A stretch of 64,000 nt of DNA from Candidatus Binatia bacterium (lineage in GTDB: Bacteria; Desulfobacterota; Binatia; UBA1149; CAITLU01). The position numbers were made by a program, and so were the translations under genes. The stretch lies in NCBI GenBank assembly GCA_036493895.1, contig DASXOZ010000013.1:1-64000 (forward strand), read 5' to 3'. Shown piece by piece: positions 1-8,069 of this stretch (the first letter of the stretch is position 1; each line of letters starts with the position of its first letter). The notes under the pieces were generated by a model that worked only from the letters and a program-made list of their open reading frames with translations, was not told where the DNA came from and did no database searches.

Positions 1-339
1 GACCACGCGTTCCTGTTCCACTACTCGCCGCGCGAAGGGACCCGCGCGTTCCGCCTGGAAGACGACGTCAGCAACGCGCTCAAGCACGAGCGCCTCGGGA
101 GACTCATCGCCGAGCAGCAGCAAAGGGCGCTGGCAATCAACTCGAAGATGATCGGTCGAACGACCGAAGTTCTCGTCGAGTCGACGCCGAAGAAGCAGCC
201 GCACTGGCTGGCCGGCAAGAACGGCCAGTTCAAGACGGTGGCCTTCGAGCCGGCCGGAGCCCAGCTCGGGCAGCTCGCGACGGTGCTCGTCGAAGGGGCC
301 ACGTCCCAGACCCTGACCGGACGCGAGATCCCGGCCTGA
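1..339 (+). CDS. miaB: tRNA-2-methylthio-N6-dimethylallyladenosine synthase (MiaB), C-terminal fragment
   Basis: Partial gene: the window opens inside the reading frame and holds the last 112 codons. The residues begin with the segment H-x-F-x-Y-S-P-R-E-G-T-R-A, which closes the radical-SAM core of methylthiotransferases. An amphipathic helix follows (K-H-E-R-L-x-x-L), then a TRAM-type RNA-binding domain (V-L-V-E-S-T-P-K-K, a W-L-A-G-K-N-G segment, and the final V-L-V-E-G-A-x-S-x-x-L-x-G). This order is typical of MiaB, which adds a methylthio group to i6A37 of tRNAs reading UNN codons. MtaB and RimO are alternatives; the SPREGT sequence and the TRAM form fit MiaB best. The CxxxCxxC cluster lies off the window, so the family rests on the C-terminus alone. 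Confidence 0.85.
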   Translation, partial: DHAFLFHYSPREGTRAFRLEDDVSNALKHERLGRLIAEQQQRALAINSKMIGRTTEVLVESTPKKQPHWLAGKNGQFKTVAFEPAGAQLGQLATVLVEGATSQTLTGREIPA

Positions 340-675
340 CGCCGGCGGCGACTTCCGGCCGCTGCTGATTTCCTGCGCAGTCGCCCCCGCGCTCGCGGGG
401 CGCATTCGACCTGTCTTCTCCCTCCCCCCGTGCGGGTAGAGGCCATCCGCTACCCGAATGCACATTTTTTATCCCCGGGAAGAATTCGTGCAGTGCCCCT
501 GACTGGTTGCACTTTTTGCCTCAGGTCGGGGATTTCCTATTTGCTTTGACGAGAATCAGCTTGTCCTCCGGAAGGGGGCGTGCCACCTTTCCCGCACCCA
601 CGAGGGCGACGTGGCCCCGCACTCTGGCGTCTGCGGGTTCAACAAAAAACCTGTCCTCAGAGAAGGGGGGATTCC
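340..675. other. Intergenic stretch, 336 bp, no gene seen
   Basis: No frame here has convincing coding character. A short GC hairpin near 386-401 (CCCCGC, 4-nt loop, GCGGGG) lies about 50 bp after miaB but has no U-tract, so it is at best a weak terminator. A purine-rich Shine-Dalgarno (AGAAGGGGGG, 661-670) ends the stretch and decides the GTG start of the next gene. I could not identify a convincing -35/-10 pair. Confidence 0.5.
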
Positions 676-2937
676 GTGTTCCATCGATCGAAGTGTGTCT
701 GCCGTGGTGCGTCAGCACTCGGTATTTTCGTCAGTTTGTCCATCCCGGCAGCCGCGATGGCCGCTCCGGTCCAGGTCCGCGCAGGTGGGCGTGACCTGGC
801 CCAGACGGCGCGTGGTGTCGGCAAGGGTGCGGGGCTGGTTGTCAAGGGGTTGGTGCTGGAAGGACAGACCGCGGCGGACACCCTCGACCTCCAGCGCTAC
901 GACGTCTGGAGGCAGGACGCGGTGGTCGAGGTGGACGGCCGCCGCGTCACCCCTCCGGGGACGGCGTACTTCAAGGGGAAGGTGGCCGGCGACGATGCGT
1001 CGGTTGCCGTGATCTCGGTGGACGAGAGCGGCGAGGTCCAGGGCCTCGTCCAGAAGAAGGGCCAGTCGTGGCTGGTAGGCAAGGGACGTAACCAGAGAGC
1101 GCTGCACTCGAAAAAAGCCGAAGCCGACGACCTGCCGCCGTTCGCGTGCGGCAACGACGGCCTGGCGGGTGACTTGCGCCTCGGCGTCGACGAAGCCGCG
1201 GTCGCCTCGGGCGACGCGACGGCGAACAGCGGCACCGTGCTCGACCAGCCTTACGTCGCGAGCATCGCGATCGAGACCGACTACGAGTACTACGCGAAGT
1301 TCGGCAACACGACGGCCGCGCTCAATTACATGGCGAGCCTGATCGGTTATGCCGACGTGACGTACTCGCGCGAGATCAGCACCGACATGCAGATCGGGTA
1401 CGCGCGGCTGTGGACCGGCGGCCCCGACTCCGACCCGTGGACGATTCCCGTGTGCATCGACACCAACGGCGACGGTGTGGCCGACAATGCTCCGTGCGGC
1501 ATGAGCGATGCGCTGACCCAGTTCCAGAACTACTGGAACGCCAACATGTCGAGCGTCAACCGCACGACGGTCCACATGCTGTCGGGCAAGGGCCTCGGCG
1601 GCGGCATCGCCTACGTCGGCGTGCTCTGCCAGAACTACCAGGCCAGAGGCGGCTCGTCCGACTACGGCCTTTCGGCAAGCCTCGGCGCGACGTTCAACTG
1701 GGACGGCAACCAGGCCGACAGCCCGGCCTCCGTGGTGTGGGACATCATCGTCGTGCAGCACGAGATCGGCCACAACTTCAACTCCCCGCACACCCACGAC
1801 TACTGCAACATCGGCGGCAGCGCGATGCCGATCGACAACTGCTGGGCCGGCTGCCAGACCGGCGCGACCGTTCAGCTCCCGAGTTGCGCCGCACCCACTC
1901 CGTATTTCACCAGCGGCGGCGGCGCCGGCACGATCATGAGCTACTGCCACCAGCGCACCGGCGGCTACGGCAACATCGCGATGACGTTCGGGCAGTTCCA
2001 GACCTGCGGCACGATGCCGTCGCGCGAAGCCGACCGCATGAAACAGCACGTCGTCGCGCGCGCGCAGTCGTACCCGACCTGCTTTGCCGCCCCGAACTGC
2101 GGCAACGGCAAGCTCGATGCGGGCGAGCAGTGCGACGGGATCAATCTCGGCGGCGCGACCTGCTCTTCGCTCGGCTTTTCGGGTGGCACCCTGACGTGCT
2201 CGCCGACCTGCACGCTGGTGACCAGCACCTGCTCGAACTGCGGCAACAGTGTGCTGAACAGTGGGGAGGTCTGCGACGGCTCGGCCCTCGGCGGCCAGAC
2301 CTGCTCGACGCAGGGCTGCACCGGCGGCACGCTGTCTTGCAATTCGACGTGCAGCGCCTTCAACAAGGCGAGCTGCACCGGCTGCCCGATCTGCAACAAC
2401 AACGGCGTCTGCGAGCCGGGCGAGAACTGCACGAGCTGCCCGCACGACTGCGCAAGCGGGACCAGCGGCGGCGCCCGCTGCGGCAATGGTATCTGCGAAG
2501 CGGGCAACGGTGAGGACTGCGTGTCCTGCCCCGCCGACTGCAACGGCGTCCAGGGCGGCAAGCCGGGCAGCCGTTATTGCTGCGGCGACGGCGGCGGCTC
2601 CAGCCCGGTTTCCTGCAACGACGCCCGCTGCACTGCGAGCGGACGCCAGTGCACGACCGTGACGAAGGCGGCGACGAGCTACTGCTGCGGCGACGGCATC
2701 TGCCAGAGCGCGGAGACCTGCTCTACCTGCAAGCTCGACTGCAGCGGTGCTGCCGAGATCTGCGGCAACGGCATCGATGACAACTGCAACGGCAAAGTCG
2801 ATTGCGCCGACGCGGGATGCAGCACGACGGCCGCGTGCCAGTGCAAGGCCAAAGGGGCGGGCTGCACGATGAACAGCCAGTGCTGCTCAGGCTCCTGCAA
2901 CACGAGTGGAGGCCACGCCACGTTCACCTGCCTTTGA
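676..2937 (+). CDS. Secreted reprolysin-like (M12) zinc metalloprotease with C-terminal Cys-rich repeats
   Basis: 753 residues. I chose the GTG at 676 because AGAAGGGGGG ends 5 nt upstream and the product then opens with a signal peptide (charged start, hydrophobic stretch, cleavage near A-M-A-A-P). An earlier in-frame start at 580 would bury that signal. Residues about 362-372 carry H-E-I-G-H-N-F-N-S-P-H, the extended zinc site of metzincins of the ADAM/reprolysin class, and G-T-I-M-S-Y-C near 421 is the Met-turn. From about 474 to the end the protein is a chain of Cys-rich modules (C-G-N-G-x-L-x-x-G-E-x-C-D-G, DUF4215/Myxococcus type). These are usually carried by exported surface proteins of delta-proteobacteria. 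An extracellular protease is likely; the substrate is unknown. The gene is monocistronic and followed by hairpins. Confidence 0.85.
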   Translation: MFHRSKCVCRGASALGIFVSLSIPAAAMAAPVQVRAGGRDLAQTARGVGKGAGLVVKGLVLEGQTAADTLDLQRYDVWRQDAVVEVDGRRVTPPGTAYFKGKVAGDDASVAVISVDESGEVQGLVQKKGQSWLVGKGRNQRALHSKKAEADDLPPFACGNDGLAGDLRLGVDEAAVASGDATANSGTVLDQPYVASIAIETDYEYYAKFGNTTAALNYMASLIGYADVTYSREISTDMQIGYARLWTGGPDSDPWTIPVCIDTNGDGVADNAPCGMSDALTQFQNYWNANMSSVNRTTVHMLSGKGLGGGIAYVGVLCQNYQARGGSSDYGLSASLGATFNWDGNQADSPASVVWDIIVVQHEIGHNFNSPHTHDYCNIGGSAMPIDNCWAGCQTGATVQLPSCAAPTPYFTSGGGAGTIMSYCHQRTGGYGNIAMTFGQFQTCGTMPSREADRMKQHVVARAQSYPTCFAAPNCGNGKLDAGEQCDGINLGGATCSSLGFSGGTLTCSPTCTLVTSTCSNCGNSVLNSGEVCDGSALGGQTCSTQGCTGGTLSCNSTCSAFNKASCTGCPICNNNGVCEPGENCTSCPHDCASGTSGGARCGNGICEAGNGEDCVSCPADCNGVQGGKPGSRYCCGDGGGSSPVSCNDARCTASGRQCTTVTKAATSYCCGDGICQSAETCSTCKLDCSGAAEICGNGIDDNCNGKVDCADAGCSTTAACQCKAKGAGCTMNSQCCSGSCNTSGGHATFTCL

Positions 2938-2946
2938 TGGACAGAG

Positions 2947-2983
2947 CGACGCGGGTGGCACCGCACCGGTGCCACCCGCGTCG
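2947..2983. terminator. Perfect 16-bp inverted repeat after the protease gene
   Basis: Arms 2947-2962 and 2968-2983 are perfect complements (CGACGCGGGTGGCACC and its reverse complement) around a 5-nt loop. The element lies 9 bp after the protease stop, between two convergent genes. There is no U-tract on either strand, so it may be a factor-dependent terminator, an mRNA-end stabiliser or a REP-like palindrome rather than a canonical intrinsic terminator. Confidence 0.55.
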
Positions 2984-3018
2984 AAATGCATTTTCCCGCG
3001 ACGTTCGCGCTTCAAAAA

Positions 3019-3072
3019 CAACTCCAGGCAAATTTGTCCCGGACCCTGGCTTCCTGCCGGGACTGGAGTTGC
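3019..3072. repeat. Nested inverted repeat (cruciform-like) at the convergent gene junction
   Basis: Outer arms CAACTCCAG (from about 3019) and CTGGAGTTG (ending 3072) enclose a second pair, GTCCCGG and CCGGGAC, giving a two-tier hairpin with an internal bulge. Together with the 16-bp palindrome at 2947-2983 it fills the gap between the protease and the minus-strand GGCT-like gene. It may serve as a bidirectional transcription end or be a REP-type element. Confidence 0.5.
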
Positions 3073-3073
3073 T

Positions 3074-3577
3074 TCAGCGACGAGCGAGGCCCGGTGGGTT
3101 GACGGCGCCCTCGCGCTCGTCCCACGCAAGCTCGAGCGCCTCGAGCGACGCGACGTAGTCCGGCGGAAGGGCGTGCTCGCGCGCGCCTTCGACGACGATG
3201 CTGTGGTAGCGGTGGGACGGCCGGCGCAGCGGGTCGCGCCTCTCGCTGAGCAGCGTCTCGGCCGCGACGATCGTGCCCTCCGCATCCACGTCCACCTGGA
3301 TGCGGCGGTAGACGCCGGACGGAACCCCTTCGGTCATGTCGAGATGATCGTGCTGCTGCTGCGTCAGCAGGTACAGCACTCCCCAGACAGCGCGACCCGT
3401 CGCGAAGGCCAGGTTCGCGACACCGCGCTCGCCGCCGCCGATCGGGATGTCGAAACACAGCGCATAGCCGTCGAGGCGCCCGACGCGAACCTCCAGGGGC
3501 TCGATCATCCGGCGACCGCGCATCGTCGCGCGCTGCATGTTGCTGCCGTACGCGAAATACCAGCGAGAGTCGTCCAC
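3074..3577 (-). CDS. Gamma-glutamylcyclotransferase/AIG2-like family protein
   Basis: About 167 residues from the GTG at 3577. The N-terminus reads W-Y-F-A-Y-G-S-N-M, the signature loop of the GGCT/AIG2 fold. Further on, L-D-M-T-E-G-V-P-S-G-x-Y supplies the conserved acidic catalytic residue (the Glu). The family cyclises gamma-glutamyl groups, or degrades glutathione in the ChaC branch; the substrate cannot be told here. A longer form starting at GTG 3700, directly after the upstream stop, would add 41 Arg/Pro-rich residues with no family match. I therefore prefer 3577, though no clear ribosome site supports either start. It is the last gene of a minus-strand run with the membrane protein upstream. 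Confidence 0.75.
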   Translation of the reverse strand: MDDSRWYFAYGSNMQRATMRGRRMIEPLEVRVGRLDGYALCFDIPIGGGERGVANLAFATGRAVWGVLYLLTQQQHDHLDMTEGVPSGVYRRIQVDVDAEGTIVAAETLLSERRDPLRRPSHRYHSIVVEGAREHALPPDYVASLEALELAWDEREGAVNPPGLARR

Positions 3578-3700
3578 GGCGGCCGACGACGCAGCCGGCG
3601 ACAGGCGGGGGCAAGCCTTCCGGCAAGCGGGAAGCTCGCGCCATGGAAAACGTCGGGCTCGGAGCAACGATCTTCCGATTCCAGCTCCCGCCGGCGCCAC

Positions 3701-5677
3701 TCAGCTTGGCGGCCTGAGCCGCCGCGCACCCCTCTCGGGCACGCGGGGCGGGCTCGAAGCCGGCGCCGCGGAGTCGCGCGCCCGCCTTTGAACCGGCGGC
3801 CCTGCATCGCGCGCCTCCCCTTGAACCGGCGGCCCTGCATCGCGCGCCTCCCCTTGCACCGGCGGCCCTGCATCGCGCGCCGTCCCCTGAACCGGCGCCG
3901 CTTTGCGCGCCTGATTGCCTTGCCGCTCTTTGCCGTTCGGGACGAGCAGCCAGTGGCGCCAGTGGCTGCGCGCATACGGCGCGCCCAGATCGACCAGCGA
4001 ATAGCTTTCGGACAACTCATCCAGCGCCGCATCGCGCCGGTCGTCGTCGTCCGTCCGGTCACTGTACCACCACACGTACACGCTACGGTCCCGCAGCGGC
4101 AGCAGGCGCCCGGCCTGGCGGGCGGGGTCGGCGTAGCAGCAACGCCTGCCGCACGGAGTGGAGGCGGTGTTCGGAAAAGGACAGCCGTAGCGTACCGAGC
4201 AGAAGCGGCACGGGAACAGCACGTCGGCGCGGCCGCGCCAGGTGCCGAACTCGCGCAGGAAGCGCGCGAAGAACATCGACGGGTCCGTGGCGTTCTCCGA
4301 CCTGCTGCGCGGATAGTAGATGATGAGGCCGGCGTGCTCGTCGTCGGCTTCGTGGCGCATCACGCGGATCATTTCCTGCATCTGGTGGCGCACGATGCCG
4401 TCGGCCGGGTCGTAGTCGAACAGCGGCCGGTGGTCGATGTGGTGATCGACCGTGAAGACGCAGCCGAGCACCCACGCATCGCTGGCCGCGCCGAGCAGAA
4501 GGCAGGTTGCAACGAGCACGCGCGCCGGGATGCACAGCTGGCGCAGCATCCACAGCGCAAGGCCGGCCAGCGCGAGTACGAGGAAGAAATCGCCGAAGAA
4601 CAGGCGCTGGCTCTTGACCGGTCGGGCGATGAAGCCGGGCGAATACGCGAACAGCAGCAGTCCGCACCATCCGAGCACGAGAACGGTGCCGAGCAGTGTC
4701 GGAGACGGGCGCGGCAGTTTTGCCCGCCAGCGGCCGAGACAAGCGAGAACGCCGAACACGACGAGCGAGGCCACCAGTGCGTACGGCGCGAAACCTCCGA
4801 GCACGGCCCCCCGATCGAAACGCGGGAAGAACCCGATGCCGGCAAGTGCGGCAACGCGAGCGACAAGCGGCGGTGGCGGGCGCCGCGAATCCGGGTTCCA
4901 CGGCCCGGCCGACATGTGCAGCACCTTGTGAACGTAGGCGCCGTCGGATCCGAGGTTGACGACGGCGACGCCTGCGAGCACCGCCGAGACCGCGAGTAGG
5001 CTGCGCAGCACCGTCGTGCGCCGCGGCTCGCCCTTCGTTGCCAGCGCAACGGTCCGGACGCCGATCCAGCCCAGCGCGTAGAACGGCAGGAAGAACGTGA
5101 GCGGGTACGCCTGCGAGATCCACGCGAACGCGAGCGCGAGCGCGAGCAGGCCGCGGATGGCGCCGCCCTGCAACATCAGCTCGCAACCGAGCACCGCGAA
5201 CGTGATCGTCGCGAAGGCCTGCATGTTGAACGCCGAGATCGAAAGGTTCGTCAGCACCACCGGCGACATCGCCAGCAGCAGCCATGCCAGGCCCTCCGGG
5301 AACGGATCGCGCAGCACCAGCCGGAAAAGCGCCGCCGCCGCGGCGACGAACATCACGTCGTAGACCACCAGCACCGCCGTATTCGACCAGAACAGGCTCA
5401 CCTGGCTGAAAAGACGGTGCAGCAGCACCGAAAGCACCGACTCGGCGCCGGTGTTGTACAGCGGAAACGAAAACGGATTGTGGAAATGCAGTTCCGGCCG
5501 CGCGAGCAGGTTACCCAGCGTGACGAAGGAATTCGCGTTGAGGAAGCTGATCAGGTCCCAGTTCGTGAAGTCGTCGGAATCCCACAGCAGGCGAATCGCG
5601 ACCAGCAGGGCGAAATGCGCCAGCGCGAGCCTGCGAAACCAGATCCAGCGACGCGAACCGGCTTCGCCGGGCTCCAT
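3701..5677 (-). CDS. Polytopic membrane protein with C-terminal 11-residue repeats (unknown function)
   Basis: 658 residues. About ten to twelve hydrophobic segments fill residues 1-400. An acidic N-terminal loop (D-S-D-D-F-T-N-W-D, near 34-42) follows the first helix, an arrangement also seen in GT-C/PMT-like integral membrane glycosyltransferases. A soluble region of about 190 residues with scattered Cys follows. The last 70 residues hold three to four copies of an 11-residue unit (R-D-A-G-P-P-V-Q-G-E-A) encoded by a 33-bp DNA tandem repeat. The start ATG lies 2 nt after the hydrolase stop, so the genes are probably co-transcribed. I do not recognise the exact family; a lipid-linked sugar transferase is one possibility, not shown. 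Confidence 0.7.
   Translation of the reverse strand: MEPGEAGSRRWIWFRRLALAHFALLVAIRLLWDSDDFTNWDLISFLNANSFVTLGNLLARPELHFHNPFSFPLYNTGAESVLSVLLHRLFSQVSLFWSNTAVLVVYDVMFVAAAAALFRLVLRDPFPEGLAWLLLAMSPVVLTNLSISAFNMQAFATITFAVLGCELMLQGGAIRGLLALALAFAWISQAYPLTFFLPFYALGWIGVRTVALATKGEPRRTTVLRSLLAVSAVLAGVAVVNLGSDGAYVHKVLHMSAGPWNPDSRRPPPPLVARVAALAGIGFFPRFDRGAVLGGFAPYALVASLVVFGVLACLGRWRAKLPRPSPTLLGTVLVLGWCGLLLFAYSPGFIARPVKSQRLFFGDFFLVLALAGLALWMLRQLCIPARVLVATCLLLGAASDAWVLGCVFTVDHHIDHRPLFDYDPADGIVRHQMQEMIRVMRHEADDEHAGLIIYYPRSRSENATDPSMFFARFLREFGTWRGRADVLFPCRFCSVRYGCPFPNTASTPCGRRCCYADPARQAGRLLPLRDRSVYVWWYSDRTDDDDRRDAALDELSESYSLVDLGAPYARSHWRHWLLVPNGKERQGNQARKAAPVQGTARDAGPPVQGEARDAGPPVQGEARDAGPPVQRRARDSAAPASSPPRVPERGARRLRPPS
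3786..3897. repeat. 33-bp tandem repeat, about 3.4 copies, inside a coding region
   Basis: The unit, beginning TTGAACCGGCGGCCCTGCAT and ending GCGCGCCTCCCC, recurs with a period of 33 bp and only a few substitutions; the last copy is degenerate. Because 33 is a multiple of three, the copies keep frame and encode 11-residue repeats at the C-terminus of the minus-strand membrane protein. Copy number should therefore change protein length without breaking the gene. Confidence 0.85.
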
Positions 5678-5679
5678 GC

Positions 5680-6429
5680 TCAGCCGAGGTGACGGGCAAG
5701 GAAGTCGCCGAGCCTTGAGGCAAACCAGTCGGGATCTTCGAGATAGATGCCGTGGCCGCGGCCGGCGACGATTTCGATTTCACTGCCGGCAATGTTGCGG
5801 CTGAGGATCACCGAGCCGCCGACGCCGAGGAAATCCTTCTCTCCGACGATGACGATAGTGGCCGCCGCGACGCCGCGCAGCGCCTCGGTCAGCGGATCGA
5901 CATTGAGCGAGCGCATGGCCTCGATGACGAACGCGGCGCCGGGACCGTCGGGGACCGGACTGCGCTCGGGCTTCATGCCCATCAGCTTCATCATCGCCGC
6001 ACCGCCTTCTTCGCGCGCGACCTCGATGCAGTGCGAATACCACGCGGCCGTCTTGTCGTTGCACTCGCTGGCGGTGCCGATGAGGCCGAGCGCGCTCGTG
6101 CGCGACGGAAAATCCACCGCGGTCTGCTGCACGACGACGCCGCCGGCGCTGTGCCCGACCAGTGCACTGCGCTCGATGCCGAGCACATCGAGAAGCCCGA
6201 CGAGGTCGGCGGCAAGGTCGTGGCGCGTACAGGGCCCCGGGGCAGCCGTCGTGCCGCCGTGGGCGCGCAGGTCGTAGCGAAGCACGCGGAAACGATCGGA
6301 CAGCCGCTCGGCGATGCCGCTCCAGATCTCGAGCGAGGCGGCCAGCCCGTGCACGAACGTGACGACGGGCCGCGCGGGATCGCCGGCGATCTCGTAGCGC
6401 ACGTCGAGGTTTCCGACACAGACCTGCAT
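5680..6429 (-). CDS. Alpha/beta hydrolase
   Basis: 249 residues. The product has the classic hydrolase order: oxyanion-loop F-V-H-G-L-A near 25-30, D-L-R-A-H-G near 53-58, nucleophile elbow G-H-S-A-G-G with Ser94, and a late acid/His pair in G-R-G-H-G-I-Y-L-E-D-P. It resembles 3-oxoadipate enol-lactonase-like and general esterase members; the substrate is not predictable. The start is 4 nt after the JAMM gene stop and the stop is 2 nt before the membrane-protein start, so it sits in a tightly packed operon. Confidence 0.88.
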   Translation of the reverse strand: MQVCVGNLDVRYEIAGDPARPVVTFVHGLAASLEIWSGIAERLSDRFRVLRYDLRAHGGTTAAPGPCTRHDLAADLVGLLDVLGIERSALVGHSAGGVVVQQTAVDFPSRTSALGLIGTASECNDKTAAWYSHCIEVAREEGGAAMMKLMGMKPERSPVPDGPGAAFVIEAMRSLNVDPLTEALRGVAAATIVIVGEKDFLGVGGSVILSRNIAGSEIEIVAGRGHGIYLEDPDWFASRLGDFLARHLG

Positions 6430-6433
6430 GCCG

Positions 6434-6898
6434 CTACTGCTCGGCCCACGCGCGTTCGACGTAGGCACCGTCGCGCGCAGACCATCCGAACGCCTTGATC
6501 GCGCGCACTTGCCGGTCGTAGACCGAAACGACGAGCTGCAGTGCATCCGGGTACGACGGCTCTCCGAACGGAGTGGCCTGCGCCGTGTCTTCCGCGGAAA
6601 AGTACGACTCGTGGTCCGGGTGCGAATGGTAGAACGCAAGCAGCGTGGCACCGCCGGTGTCGGCAACCTCGAGCGCACGCCGCAGGTCGTCGGGATGGCC
6701 GGAGTACGCGATCCTGGCCGTGCGCGGATAATTGGCGGGATCCTTCGCGTGCATCTCGTCCTGGATGTTGCGAATGCGCAGTGCGCGCGTCGCTCCGTCG
6801 GCGAACGCGACGACGATGCCGCAGGCCTCGTCCGGATACTCGAGGCAGCAGTGTTCGCGCACTTCGTTCATCGTCGCTGCCTGGATCAACGTCGTCAT
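6434..6898 (-). CDS. M67-family metallopeptidase (JAMM/MPN domain)
   Basis: 154 residues, a single-domain protein. The JAMM zinc site is complete: Glu24 in P-D-E-A-C-G, then H91-S-H93-P with S101 and D104 in the H-x-H-P-x7-S-x-x-D pattern. Bacterial members cleave peptide or isopeptide bonds C-terminal to small ubiquitin-like sulfur carriers, or process cysteine-synthase CysO-type adducts. No ThiS/MoaD-like partner is visible in this window. Its start overlaps the stop of the panE-like gene by 4 bp (ATGA), implying translational coupling. Confidence 0.88.
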   Translation of the reverse strand: MTTLIQAATMNEVREHCCLEYPDEACGIVVAFADGATRALRIRNIQDEMHAKDPANYPRTARIAYSGHPDDLRRALEVADTGGATLLAFYHSHPDHESYFSAEDTAQATPFGEPSYPDALQLVVSVYDRQVRAIKAFGWSARDGAYVERAWAEQ

Positions 6899-7908
6899 CG
6901 TCCGAGCCGGTCCCGCCGCGTCGCCCCCGCCGCCGCACTTCGTTCCTGCACCAGTGCCAGAAGCACCCGATTGGCGGAAACGTCAATGCCGCGGGCATCG
7001 CCGCGGCGGCACACCTCACCGCAGATTGCGTCGATCTCGGTCCTCCGGCCGCGCTCGAGGTCCTGGAGCATCGACGATCGGTGCGCGGCCGTGACCGGCA
7101 CCAGGCGCTCGTGGAAGACCCGGCGGTATTCGGCGGCATCCTTCCATGCCAGGCGGACGCCTTCGGCCTCGGCCACCGCGAACGCTTCGTCGATCACGCG
7201 ATCCATCACGCGCCGCCTCGCCGGGTCGGCGGCCAGCTCGCCGTAAGACAGCGAGAGCAGCGCGCCGAGCGGATTGAGCGCGGCGTTGTAGAAGACCTTG
7301 CCCCACAGCGCGCCGAGGATGGCCTCGCTCGGCGCAGCGGGAATGCCGGCTCGCGCAAAGCGCGCCGCCCACCGATCGGCTCCGTCGTCGTGCGCGGACG
7401 CGGGATGGCCGATCAGCGTCGGCTCGGCTTCGACGGTGACGCGCACAGTGCCGGGGGCGGCGATCTCTGCGCCGAAAATCACGCGGCCGGCAAGCGAGCG
7501 TTCCCTTCCAAAGCGCTCCGCGAGCTTTTCGACGTTGCCGAGACCGTTCTGCAGCGAGATCGCGCGTCCCTGCCCGGCAAGGCAGCCGTCAGGAAGGGAG
7601 CGCAGCAGCGGCGGGGTCTGGGAGGCCTTGCAGGTGACGAGGATCGCATCGTAGGGGCCGCACGCCGCGGCGCCTTCCGTGAACGCGGCCGCCAGCGGCG
7701 CCTCGTGGATGCCCCAGATCCCTTCGACACGAAGGCCGCGCGTGCGAGCCTCGTCAAAATGCGGTCCGCGGCCGATCGCGTCGATCCGGCAGCCGTCCTC
7801 GGCCAGCAGGCAGGCGAGCACCGAGCCGATCGCCCCGCAGCCGGCGACGAGCACGCGCTCACGGCCCGGCTCAGAAACTTCGAAGGTCGCGCCTTCTGGT
7901 GCGTCCAC
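6895..7908 (-). CDS. panE: 2-dehydropantoate 2-reductase family (ketopantoate reductase, PanE/ApbA)
   Basis: 337 residues. An N-terminal Rossmann fold has G-C-G-A-I-G-S near 24-30. The L-V-T-C-K-A-S-Q segment carries the family Lys (V-K-A), Q-N-G-L-G-N follows, and the C-terminal helical domain includes W-G-K-V-F-Y-N-A-A-L-N-P, a hallmark of ketopantoate reductases. These enzymes make D-pantoate with NADPH for coenzyme A. Paralogues with other 2-keto acid substrates are common, so the symbol is provisional. It leads the minus-strand run 7908-3074 and is divergent from the PEPCK-like gene (161 bp between starts). Confidence 0.82.
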   Translation of the reverse strand: MDAPEGATFEVSEPGRERVLVAGCGAIGSVLACLLAEDGCRIDAIGRGPHFDEARTRGLRVEGIWGIHEAPLAAAFTEGAAACGPYDAILVTCKASQTPPLLRSLPDGCLAGQGRAISLQNGLGNVEKLAERFGRERSLAGRVIFGAEIAAPGTVRVTVEAEPTLIGHPASAHDDGADRWAARFARAGIPAAPSEAILGALWGKVFYNAALNPLGALLSLSYGELAADPARRRVMDRVIDEAFAVAEAEGVRLAWKDAAEYRRVFHERLVPVTAAHRSSMLQDLERGRRTEIDAICGEVCRRGDARGIDVSANRVLLALVQERSAAAGATRRDRLGR

Positions 7909-8069
7909 GTTTCGATCCTTTTCCGGCCCGATTGCCTCGCGTCCGGCGCCTGCCGAGGCCGCTCGTTTGACGCACTGCGACGCATCCGGTATGGGCCGCC
8001 TTTTCCTTCGAGGCTGGGAGCCTCCCCGTACGACCCGGCAACGTGCCCGGTATGCCGAGAGAGATTCGA

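Noticed and set aside
712..2445. 577-codon minus-strand frame opposite the metalloprotease
   Set aside because: No recognisable domain, while the plus strand has a zinc site, Met-turn and Cys repeats.
2906..4999. Plus-strand frame of about 700 codons
   Set aside because: It lies antisense to the GGCT-like and membrane-protein genes and shows only Arg/His/Glu-rich mirror sequence.
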